Positions 32,652-42,919 of a stretch of DNA of 64,000 nucleotides are shown in pieces; the stretch's first letter is position 1, and each line of letters starts with the position of its first letter. The stretch is from Chrysogorgia sp. JL179-B06 (Eukaryota > Cnidaria > Anthozoa > Scleralcyonacea > Chrysogorgiidae). The stretch is from the NCBI GenBank assembly GCA_035772405.1, contig JAYKKM010000262.1, positions 248,001 to 312,000 on the forward strand, read 5' to 3'. The notes under the pieces are model-generated. The model was not told the DNA's origin. It saw nothing but the letters and a program-made list of their open reading frames with translations, and did no database searches. Both the position numbers and the translations under genes were made by a program.

Positions 32652-32755
32652 AATTCTTATAACAAATATGAGAGCCCAGCATAATGCTTTTAAAAGAGCC
32701 ATACACACAGAAATATAAATAAACAGATTTATTAAAAGAGTAACGTTTCTTTGAA
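32652..32755 (-). mobile_element. Penelope-like element 3' end (inverted copy)
   Basis: Reverse complement of 37437-37548 (shared TAATAAATCTGTTTATTTAT, TGTGTATGGCTCTTTTAAAA and GCTGGGCTCTCATATTTG words). Confidence 0.75.
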
Positions 32756-32829
32756 GTTCGTGACGGAGTGAGATTAGTACGAGTCGTAAAATCCGTCACT
32801 CGAAGCGATACGGGTCATACGAGTCGCAA

Positions 32830-33222
32830 AATACGTCATTTGATGCGACTCCCGTATTACACCCAACACATCTACATAAATATTCGTCCAATCGTTCGAT
32901 TTGTCCAATTTGTCCAGTTGTTACAAACCGAACAACTCGTAAAAGTCCGTTATTTCATATAACAACTTGCTAGGTAATCTATACCCCATTAATACGTCAT
33001 TTGATGTGACTCCCGTATTACACCCAACACATCTACATAAATATTCGTCCAATCGTTCGATTTGTCCAATTTGTCCAGTTGTTACAAGCCGAACAACTCG
33101 TGAAAGTCCGTTATTTCATATAACAACTTGCTAGGTAATCTATACCCCATTAATACGTCATTTGATGTGACTCCCGTATTACACCCAACACATCTACATA
33201 AATATTCGTCCAATCGTTCGAT
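32830..33222. repeat. 161-bp tandem repeat, about 2.4 copies
   Basis: Units start at 32830, 32991 and 33152 with AATACGTCATTTGATG; the third is partial. Copies are almost identical. Confidence 0.9.
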
Positions 33223-33429
33223 AACGAGTCGACGAATGTTTTAGCATACCCCTTCAATACTATACACCATCACTTCACCACTTAAAGCACTTATGTTCTT
33301 CAGTCAGCTTGAATCCCAACGCATGTATACACAGTATGATATATATTTAGCTAATTTTATTTAAAATATACTTCTAGAATAGTATATGACTAGTGTACAA
33401 ATTTAAGTGTTCACTCACTGGCCATGCAT

Positions 33430-35577
33430 GAAGTCTTTTGTGGTTAAGATTTAGCATTAGAACATCTTTCATTGTAAGACAAAGCTTCAACCTGATGTTC
33501 AGTAATATTTTTGCCTTGTGTTCTTGCTATAATCTGAAACAACTCAGGAGTCAGGCCATCTAAGATCAGCACATGATAATGTCATAAACCATGTTGGAAT
33601 CCCAAGTTGTTTTACCATGGCTACTACTTCAAACATAAATTTTTGCCAGTACGGTGGTGTGCCTGGAATTTGCCTTAAAAACAAATATGCCTGATCTTGA
33701 CAAATTAAACCTTTTAACTTGTTTACATCTGATTTTATTTGTGATGCAGTGACAGGTTGCCCTTGGATCTTTTTTAAGGCTATATTAATTTGTTCCGTTA
33801 TAAACTGTGCAAAGAAAAGATATTCTGGATTTGTTGCAAACCTTCCACTATAATGTAAAAGTCGAGCATTAAAGTACTTTACTGGTGATAATTTAATCTT
33901 TCTATCTTCAGTGAAGCCAAATTGTCCTTTTGGAAACAATGCTGGAAATGCAAGCTCTTCACATTTTTTGTCAGTCATTATTGGTACAGGATGTCTATTT
34001 TCCCCAGGTGCAATATTGTACACTTCATTCCCTAATGAAAATTTTTTATTACTTTGGATTGCAACAGGATAATCTGGTAATACAGACTGCAAACATGTCT
34101 CATTAGTTATTTAGTTGCTTGCCGATACTCATTTAATGGGTCATCCCTTTCTTCATTATCATCATTATTTGTAATGTGTTGCTTGCAGGTTTCAGTTGAG
34201 GATTTTTCATTTTTATCGAAATTTGTGCCTGAAGCACTGTCATCTTGTTCTAACCTTGTAAGATTTGCAGTGATATTATTTATATCAATTGTTATGTTAT
34301 TGTACAATGGATTATTTAACTTGAGCCAGTTAAGCGCATCAAGAATGAACTGTGGGCGCACTGCTTGAAAATACACATGACCTCTGAATTCCAGTTTAAG
34401 TTTCAGCATTATTATACCAGATCTTTCAGGTGGCCGTGGTAAAACCTTACATGTCTCATCACATTCAACAGGCACATTACAGATTGCTCCCTTGACTTTT
34501 TTTTGTTGTCCTTTTGGCATTACAATTATCTTTTCAAAAACTATTCGCTGTGCAATAAGAATTTGTTCAAGTTTTTCTAAAGATGCAAGTTCAGCTGGTA
34601 TTTTGTCAACATACATGTTATTATATATTGCCTGGCAGGGAATTTTTCCTTTTAAAACCTTTGAATGGCAGGTTTTACAGATATATTCTTTATCATCAAA
34701 TGACTTTATATCAGTGAACAGAGTTTCATTAACATTGATGTATTTTTTTTTTGTAATAGCATGACTGATTTTCTGTAGAGTAATCGGTTGCAAACAGAAC
34801 ATACATAATAAGGACCTTCTTTTATTTTATTGTGAAACCTGGATATATACTCATCCAAATCATGCAACAGTGGATTGATCTTTGCATCTGTAGCTTTTTT
34901 ACATTTTTCAAGTTGCTTTGCTTTTTTAAGTGGATCCATAGTTTGGTATTTATATTTCATATTTGCTCTGTTTTTCTTAAGATGTGCTTCTTGATGTTGT
35001 GGTTCCATTGATTTATAATTTTTGGCACATGTTTCAAGGATACCTTTCTTTTTCAAAGGATCCATTGATTTATATTTTTTGGCATTTGTTTCAGCTAGAT
35101 CTTTCTTCTTAGTACCATCCATTGATTTGTATTTTTTGGCTTTTTTTCAGCTAGATATTTCTTCTTAGTAGTATCCATTGATTTATATTTTTTGGCATTA
35201 TTTTTTTCAGCTAGATCTCTCTTCTTGGTAGTATCAATTAATTTGTATTTTTTGGCATTTTTTTCAGCTAGATATTTCTTCTTAGTAGTATCCATTAATT
35301 TGTATTTTTTGGCATTTTTTTCAGCTACATCTCTCTTCTTGGTAGTATCAATTAATTTGTATTTTTTGGCATTTTTTTCAGCTAGATCTCTCTTCTTACT
35401 AGTATCCATTGATTTGTATTTTTTGGCCTTTTTTCCAGCTAGATCTCTCTTCTTAGTAGTATCCATTGATTTGTATTTTTTGGCCTTTTTTCAGCTAGAT
35501 CTCTCTTCTTAATAGTATCCATTGATTTGTATTTTTTGGCCTTTTTTTCAGCTAGATCTCTCTTCTTAGGGAGTGGT
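33430..35577 (-). pseudogene. Helitron protein N-terminal region, with 21-residue lysine-rich repeats
   Basis: Reading on the minus strand: 35577 to about 35000 encodes about eight repeats of the MDTTKKRDLAEKNAKKYKL type (63-bp units). Then comes a Cys-rich and DUF6570-like segment (YVCSVCNRLLYRKS; ICKTCHSKVLKGKIP; LPRPPERSGIIMLKL), then the Helitron-like N-terminal domain (FPALFPKGQFGF, ARLLHYSGRFA, IPGTPPYWQKF, FMTLSCADLRWPD). Frames change at several points (about 34750, about 35110 and after 33544) and the sequence stops before the HUH nuclease and helicase, so no rolling-circle enzyme remains. Identification is from these conserved blocks. Confidence 0.75.
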
Positions 35578-36785
35578 CATTATTTATGAGGAGGGGGAGG
35601 GGGTTGGCAAATGGGAAAAATAATAGTTGAAAACTTTTTCGCCCCCCCCCCCTCAAAATTGACGGCAAACTTTCAGGACTTGCCCAAAGTCAAAACTTTT
35701 CTGACCCCCCCCCCCCCTCAAATCACTCACTCCCACTTTGTTCATGAAAGAAAAATCATACTATGGAAAATAAGGTATTTCATTTTGTTCAATATGGTTG
35801 TCAGTTTACATTCCACTTTCGAAAAGTGTGACATTATTCTCGATAATGCTCAGCTGTTGCATTTTGATAAAAAGATAGGTAATGGGACCTACACCGGTGT
35901 TGATTATGGTATTATGTATAGAATGCGTTGACAATCTGTGTACGAATTGGATGATGGTGTATAATACCTAGAAAAACATGTATCCATACTGTTGTATGGG
36001 AGATGTGCGAAATGAATGGAGTAGGTGGCGTGTATCATGAGTATGAATAGAGTGACGTGTATGCAGTGCCATAGCCAGGGTCTTGGCTTTCAGGGTGTCT
36101 TTAGGGTCTCTGAAACACCATTTCCCGCGTTCTGAGGCGAGTTTTTAAAAGTAATCTGAAGGCCATAAATTAAAAATTGTTATTACTAAATCAGAACATG
36201 GCACAATACACGTCAAGATATCTTGAGATTCATTGATAAACAACTCTAAATCGAAACATTTGATAATACATGGGGAAGGTGGCGATTGTGAATGCGTGAA
36301 ATGACTGAGATAGTGTCTGCTTTCAGTGTCGTTTGTAATATATATTTTGCATATGGTATTTGTTGTAGTTTATACATTCTAATCAAATTGATATTTAATA
36401 CCTCAACTTCTGTATCAATTGTATCAATTGTCATATTCAGTAGTTAAAAATGCATATCATGCTTTCACGATTCTAAGCCTCAAACTTTTTAAATTTACTC
36501 TTGTATTTAGCGGCACCGGTGTACTTAGTCCGCTTTGCAGACAAACGACTGTCGGTGTCGTTGGAATCAGAATCTGTAGGACAAGAAGTTGCCTGTGGGC
36601 TCAGGTTTAAAGATTAAATGGTTGATTAAATTTAACATAAAACTTACAGTAGTGATTGTACGATATTTTTTCTAAAATTTAACAGAAAATGCCCAGTGCG
36701 TGAGATTTTCGGACAGCTGCGTGAGAACGTGAGAGTGAAACCGAATGCGCGAGTCTCGCGCTGAATGCATGAGAGTTGAGAGGCC
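35578..36785. other. No gene; G/C homopolymer-rich repeat then AT-rich DNA
   Basis: 35590-35740 has long G and C runs (poly-C at 35643 and 35705) with a GGAGTGG/CACTCCC inverted flavour. Nothing supportable in the remainder. Confidence 0.5.
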
Positions 36786-37046
36786 TGGTCTTAACTCAAG
36801 ACATCTTCAGACTAATATAGAATTACAAATAATAAACTACTGTGAATTTAGCACGACATTCGGCACGACATTCAAATTGACAAGATATTAACACTCCTGC
36901 TGTAAGTTCACTCATTTCCATCACTTAAAAATACAATCCTATAAAACCAGATTTCTCTCTTTTATATTGAATTAAATTAAGCAATATGTTATAAGTATTA
37001 TATATGTCTCGGATGAGAAGTTCATCAGGATTAGGGCAGGAGGAAA
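36786..37046 (-). mobile_element. Penelope-like element piece, inverted relative to the adjoining GIY-YIG end
   Basis: 36788-36840 is the reverse complement of about 37385-37437 (AAGACATCTTCAGACTAA), and 37006-37046 is a perfect 40-bp reverse complement of 37207-37246. A second, inverted fragment of the same 3' region therefore abuts the GIY-YIG fragment. Confidence 0.7.
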
Positions 37047-37321
37047 TTTGGCCCAAATACGACGGTCCGTCATTTACACACTCGCGTCTCGGAACATCTT
37101 GGCGTTACTCCTTTAACAGGAAAAAGTGCCGCAATCCTATGCTAAGTAGCATCTTTTCACATTTAAGCACTACTGGTCACACTGCTTCCATCGAAGACTT
37201 TAAGATTCTTTCCTCCTGCCCTAATCCTGATGAACTTCTCATCCGAGAAAGTCTCCTAATTTCCAAACTAAAACCTACTCTTAACGTACAAGGCAGCTCT
37301 GTTCCTCTTTTCCTTCTTTAA
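37047..37321 (+). pseudogene. Penelope-like element GIY-YIG endonuclease C-terminal part
   Basis: In one frame HLHTRVSEHLGVTPLTG is visible (the R and EH of a GIY-YIG domain); after a one-base shift in an A-run near 37124 the other frame gives KKCRNPMLSSIFSH, IEDFKILSSC and LLIRESLLISKLKPTLN, and a stop at 37321. This is the C-terminal end of the endonuclease that Penelope-like elements carry after the reverse transcriptase. Confidence 0.75.
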
Positions 37322-37436
37322 TCCACCTCTATTCCTCAACTGTACTTGTATATAGTCTTAGATAGTAATTTATTCATATAGCTTTATTATTTGTAATTCT
37401 ATGTTAGTCTGAAGATGTCTTGAGTTAAGACGAAAC

Positions 37437-37548
37437 GTTACTCTTTTAATAAATCTGTTTATTTATATTTCTGTGTGTATGGCTCTTTTAAAAGCATTAT
37501 GCTGGGCTCTCATATTTGTTATAAGAATTCGATTTCCGCCCGGTACAT
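37437..37548 (+). mobile_element. Penelope-like element 3' end
   Basis: Same sequence as 32652-32755 but in + orientation, following the GIY-YIG remnant. Confidence 0.75.
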
Positions 37549-37608
37549 CACTCGTTACCATATCGAGTTTATGACATGAAAAAAAACATGGAACTGTTTT
37601 GTTTGTAG

Positions 37609-37954
37609 GGTGGATCGGAGCAACTTTATATCGGCTTGTCGTATGAGGACTTATTTAGTAAGGTGGGGGATGTCTTAAACAATGCACTTGGCGACCCACA
37701 TGGCGATGGTGAAATGGCATTTGCACGTTTGTTCAAATTCAAGCATGACGAGAGACTGGCGAAGTTCCTAAAGCAATTAACTAAAGTAAAAACGGAGAGT
37801 GAAAAAGAGTTTAATATTCTTGTTGCAAATGAAATTTTACAACCACTTTCAGGCGGCATGTGTGTAATCAACACTGATCATAAAAACGCTGCATCAGGTA
37901 GAAATGTAGATGTGAAACTGCCAAGTGAAGCTGGACTGCAAGGACTGGGAATGG
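37609..37954 (+). CDS. Unrecognised host gene, exon 2
   Basis: Acceptor GTTTGTAG and donor GTAAGT; 346 nt, phase 0 in and phase 1 out. Encodes LSYEDLFSKVGDVLNNALGD, a basic helical middle (KFLKQLTKVKTESEKEF) and AASGRNVDVKLPSEAGLQG. No known domain recognised. The clean frame with good splice sites argues for a real exon. Confidence 0.6.
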
Positions 37955-38274
37955 GTAAGTAAAAATTTGATTTTTAACAAGACTATTGCCAGGCTCATGC
38001 CACCCAAGTGGGCTACAATTAGAATACTGCCCACATGTGACCAGCCACAAGGAGGGTCTCTGCCCTAATAAGTTAATGTGTCGGAGGTAAAGAGCCTAAA
38101 TGGAAAAGGTTGTCAGTGCCCTATACAGTTCTTACAGTATGAATTCTCATTTTAAACTTTGCACTATCCTTGGGATCCCTAGTTTCACTGCGAATCATCG
38201 TATCAAGCAAAAATAATACATATGCCCAGATCCCTGTATCGCGCTAGACTTAGGAATGATTACGTCATTCCAAG

Positions 38275-38433
38275 CTGTGAAAATGATGTGTCTCTTGACT
38301 GGTTCAGCAGATTTGAATCGGGTTTTTCTCATGCTTACAGGTTTCAACGATGGTTTTTATGGGATACCGGATATGCTTATTTGCCCACCAAAAGTAAAAG
38401 CAGCATCAGACGTAGAATTACAATCAGGATCAG
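38275..38433 (+). CDS. Unrecognised host gene, exon 3
   Basis: Begins after CCAAG with two bases completing the previous codon. Encodes MMCLLTGSADLNRVFLMLTG and GFYGIPDMLICPPKVK. A GTATGA donor follows 38433; without splicing, the frame would stop at 38456. The next exon was not found, so the gene may be cut by the Gypsy remnant downstream. Confidence 0.5.
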
Positions 38434-38456
38434 GTATGAAAAGTCTGGATTTCTAA

Positions 38457-38829
38457 TGGCACACCTTTTTCCTTAATGGTATTGTAGCATATAACAATTT
38501 ATTGAAAATTATGAGGTAAAATAATACAAAGTTGTAAGAAAACAGTTCAACAACTCGAAATCAACAACAACTCCAATCTGACGAAAACGTATCCGTTAAA
38601 AGCTTGCGAAAACGCTACGTGGTTAATTACGCGTTTAAAACTAATATTTAACTGATGCAAAAAATATATATTCAGAGTCGTATACACTCAACATTATCCC
38701 ATCCTCAAAAAGGAGTGTCCTTAACCTCAGTCTTACAATTGTTCATAATCATTCATCCAAACTGGAGCTCTTCTTACTTGACGTGGATAAACATGCTAGC
38801 TTCTGCATCTGTGCTCCAAAATTTCTTCC
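38457..38829. other. No gene seen
   Basis: Short open frames only; no recognisable content. Confidence 0.5.
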
Positions 38830-40396
38830 TATTTTGTTTGAATTGGATATCGAGGGACTCTTTCCTCTGTCTGGCGTCTCGATTCTATTTCGTAGGGCAA
38901 CTGGTTTAGTTCATCCGAATTTCTTGATAACGGACGGGTCTCTATCTGTACACAGTCGTCAGTTCGAATCCAGATGTCTTCATCATCGCTAGAATCTTCG
39001 CTGTCATTTGGAACATGAGAAACTTGTAGGGGTTTGCGATTAGTACTTATTCGTAAATCTCCAAGGTTAAAATATAAAGTTGATAAGTTCTCTTTTTTTG
39101 TTGCTTCTTCGTTCTTACTGATGTCTAGGATGGCAACTACATGTGCTAATCAATTAAACTTACTATAAAGTCAATTGTAAACGGGCAGAACTATTTTGGA
39201 ACGTAATCTTTTATCCAAACTGATGGTCGCCTTACAGGCAAAGGTCGTACGCTCGGACTTTTAGACTGTATGGTAGGGAACTTGGTACTTCTGATTCAAC
39301 TTGCTGTCCAACTGGTTCCTGGTCGCGCTGTTGTTTGCTCAGGTAGCACTGTTGTTTCCACTGTCTCTTTAATTCCAACAACTTTTGACTCCACATGCAC
39401 TGTACTTCTTCATGTGTGCTATCTCGCATCTTATTATCCCCATTAGAATCTTGTATAACAACTGCATTCCCTTCTCTGTGAATTACTTCATAATAATGGG
39501 TGTGGTTCAAAATTTGACGATAACTTGTCTTTCCTGATGTTGCTATCTTGGGCCGCTCGTGTCTTATTGGCGTATTGTTTCTGTCGGAGTTTTTGGTTTT
39601 TTTCTGTTGGAGTCTCAGTGACACGACTTTCGTTAACTTCAATTCTCGGGAGTTTGTCACGAAGTTTCCTTCCCATCAAAAGTTCTGACTGTATGAGGTG
39701 TTACTCTGTAATGAAAAAGGAAATCTTCCAACGCCTTTTTCCAATCTTTACCTTCAAGTCGGGCAATTCTAACGATCTTCAACAAGGTCTCGTTACGTTC
39801 AACTTCTCCGTTACTTTCGGCCAATAAGGTACGCCTTTCTTATGGATTATTCCGAGACCCTTTAGGAACTGTTAAGAATTTAAGAACGCAAATGGAGGAC
39901 CATTGTCACTACGAATTGTCTCTGGCAAAGCGTGCGTTCTGAAAATAGCCTTCAGACACTTTATCACATGTTGTGCGTCTGTCTTGCGAACTAAGATGGC
40001 TTCGATCCAACGAGAATAATAATCTACGACTACCAGAAGATGATTTTCAGTAGTTATTTCAAGAAGATCAATTGAAATGTCTTTCCACGGAGATTCAGGT
40101 AACTTGGTCGATCTAATCGGTTCTGGCTTAGCTTTGGGATCCACGATTTGGCAGGGATGACATGAACATACAAATACCATCTCCAGACAATACGTCTCCA
40201 TGTAAACCATCTTGTCTACACCGACTTTGCACTTCTCATAATTCAGCGTGAGACCATTTTCCTCCAATTTTCCATAACTCTTTGCACCAAACAGATCATC
40301 ATGGATGTTGTATGCGCCTGGGTGTGACACGAGTTCGTTACGTTTATTTAGAGTAGCCAGAGAAGGTTGACAAATTATGAAGTATTTCTCCCACAA
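38830..40396 (-). pseudogene. Ty3/Gypsy pol remnant: end of RT fused by deletion to integrase, plus C-terminal tail
   Basis: Minus strand, in order: the last part of reverse transcriptase (near 40320-40200: [36 protein letters not shown]), then without RNase H directly the integrase region ([39 protein letters not shown] near 40110-39880). After stops and a frame change come the integrase C-terminal region (KTSYRQILNHTHYYEVI, 39660-39232) and an acidic tail (NDSEDSSDDEDIWIRTDD near 38990). The missing segment between RT and integrase and several frame breaks make it inactive. Confidence 0.75.
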
Positions 40397-40837
40397 ACAT
40401 AAACTGCATCTGTTATAAGGTCCAGCCTGCTTAATCTTTATCTAAAAATGTGTGATCAGCCCCATGACAATCCAAAAAATGATTAACAATGCTACAAGTT
40501 CTACGCTTACGCTTGATATGCGACTTATAATTTGCAAGTCGGGACTTGAAATTAGCTGTAGAACCCACCCCTTGCAAACCACAAGCGTGTGTGGCTTAAT
40601 ATATAACATTAATATATTACATTTAATATATTTTATTTTATTTGGATTGTTTCTTTGAGTTGTGCCCTGTTATTTTGTCCTTCTCTAAATGTGTAACTGG
40701 CTGTGGCGAATATCGTTCTTTGTCATATATTTATATATATATAGTAAAGAATTCAAAGACTCAACAGTCGTGACTAGACATTTTATTACTAACAAGACGC
40801 CCGCTAGGCGTTAACTCGGGCTATTTGAGCTGGTGCA
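40397..40837. other. No gene; AT-rich
   Basis: Contains a (TA)n stretch near 40730 and, near 40790-40830, an inverted copy of the short repeat at 1970-2000. Confidence 0.5.
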
Positions 40838-41832
40838 CTGTTGCGACTTAAAAAAAAGAGGAGTTGCTGGAGAGAACTGAAATGAGGATGCTCAGATGGT
40901 TAATGGGATATCGCTAAGAGAAAGGTTAAGGAATGAAGAGATAAGGAGAGCAGGTGTGACGAAGATCAGTGATAAGATCAGAGAAGCTAGATTGAGGTGG
41001 TATATACGGACATGTGGTGCAGAGAAAAGAACCAGTAGTTATAAAGAGGGCATGGAGAGAACCAGTTGTTGGAAAGAGATCAAGGAGTAGACAATGGTTG
41101 AGATGGAAAGAGATATGAGTAAGGAAATGGATGAAATTAATCAAGGCAGCCGACCCTTAATATTAAGAAAACGTTGGAGAAGAAGAAGACTGTTGCGACG
41201 CACTGTAGGCAAATTCAGAGATTTGAATGCAATATATGCAAATCTATTTATACAGTAGTTTTAGAATAAATTTTCCAACTCTCAACATATTACATATTAA
41301 AACAAACTTGTAAACGGCTGGGGCCAATTGGGTTGGTAATGCACTAGTCAGACAGTAAGCCTCACCCCCCCCCCCCCCTAGCCAGGGAATTATAGGTGGG
41401 TTTGACCCTCTTTTATGCAACGGTATACATGTATGGGGCTTTAGACAATACTAGCCATGTGTCATCTATGACCGGGGACTATTGGCAGGGGCATCAACGG
41501 GGATTCCGGACTAGTTCCTAGTCCTCTTTTCTCTCGATAATTCATTTTGATGACATCACAGAATAGGATAATCGAGAGGGGACATGCGGCAAATGATCCA
41601 AAATTACCCATCATGGACCAAGCACTAGCCTGTACAAAGGTAATCCAAACATGGCCTATTATATTAGCATTATGCCATAGACCTTAACTATCTTTATTGT
41701 ATATATGTTGTTTAAGTATGGGTTTGCTTTTTGGTACAGTGTTTTCGGGCAAGTTGTAGCCTTGACATTCATGTTAAAAATAAAATAATTCTGTTAATTA
41801 TATATACAATTGTTCTGATGGCTCTCGTTCAT
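40838..41832 (+). mobile_element. Non-LTR retrotransposon 3' fragment (copy 2)
   Basis: About 1 kb nearly identical to 12838-13850, with the same frame-shifted RT C-terminal words (SLRERLRNEEIRRAG, KIREARLRW) and the same 3' end (CTGATGGCTCTCGTTCAT). Interrupted by a poly-C run near 41368. Confidence 0.7.
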
Positions 41833-42261
41833 GGCCTCGGAGGGCAGGGGCATTAATTTAGAACCTTTTAGGACATGACCTTGGTCGAATGCCCTGCTGT
41901 TCCCTGGCTAGGGGGGGGGGGGGGGGTGCAGGGCTTTCCACTGACTGGTGCAAAACCGAGCTGCCTTGGTAGGGAGGGTGGCCCACCAAATGAGCAAGTC
42001 AGGCCTAAAATCAGTTTGGAAGGTGCGTATCTGGCTTTGCAGACCAAGTATCAGTTGCTACATTTGTTGTGAGGGAGAATACTTTGTTTGCAAGAATTCA
42101 CATATACCATAATATGACTAGTTGATAGACAGACCAATTTAGCTTATATACAGTGTCATTGCAAACTCAACAATGTTCAACCAAAGCCAAAGCTCTGCCC
42201 GGATAGTAATAACTTCAAGAGAACCTTTTAATAGAAACAATATAAATATCAACAATAACAA
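41833..42261. other. No gene seen
   Basis: A poly-G run at about 41911-41927; otherwise nothing recognisable. Confidence 0.5.
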
Positions 42262-42450
42262 ATTGACTATAGTCTCTGAATCTAGTGACATTTCATTAAT
42301 GTCAAGATCAACTGAAATATGAAAGTACCTCCCTGAAGTTCATATAAGTAACACTCTGATGTGTACTATAGTCTCTGGATCTAGTGACATTTCATTAATG
42401 TCAAGATCCACTGAAATATGAAAGTACCTCCCTGAAGTTCATAGAAACTG
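42262..42450. repeat. Direct tandem duplication of about 100 bp
   Basis: TCTAGTGACATTTCATTAAT to TACCTCCCTGAAGTTCAT occurs twice in succession (about 42275 and 42375). Confidence 0.85.
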
Positions 42451-42919
42451 TAGCTACCGATCGGTAGTTAGGGGGCGTGTTCGCCTTTGAGCAATTGACA
42501 TTTACGCGTTTGCGGGCGCGGCCGCATTGTGTGTGTTTCGTTTGAGACAGAAACATGTGTTCTCGAACTTGAACTTATTTGGAAACTTAGAATATAGGAA
42601 GAAAGGCTATGAATTGGATATTTACGACTTAGATCGATACAGTCGGTAAGTCTCGACTGCCTTAGATTATTATGTATTGTGATTATTTATTTGTTGTAAT
42701 ATCGTAAATTTATGCGTGTATTATTTGTTATTGAAAAATATAGAAAACCGCGTTTGTAATACAAGACAGAGCGAGTTTTTTGCGTATCGAATTGCAATAG
42801 CCTTTGATGGTAAAATAAAACGGTGCGAGGCCCGTTACAGTTTTCGACTATTATCGAAATTTTGGTTGAATGGAACGACAGATCACCTTTGCAAAATATA
42901 TTCGAAAGTGAAAGTAAAC
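42451..42919. other. Probable BEL/Pao 5' LTR or leader; limits unclear
   Basis: Precedes the gag start at 42920. No gene. I cannot find a second LTR copy in the window to define the ends. Confidence 0.35.

Larger units (their letters stand above)
32584..37608 (+). other. Intron of the 32458-38433 gene carrying a composite transposon insertion
   Basis: A 13-bp word, CGAGTTTATGACA, occurs at 32639-32651 and again at 37564-37576. Just inside lie inverted copies of a Penelope 3' end. This looks like a target duplication around a composite insertion that also contains a Helitron remnant. Confidence 0.5.

Noticed and set aside
35192..35512. 106-codon plus-strand frame of hydrophobic repeats
   Set aside because: Antisense shadow of the Helitron lysine-rich repeats on the minus strand.
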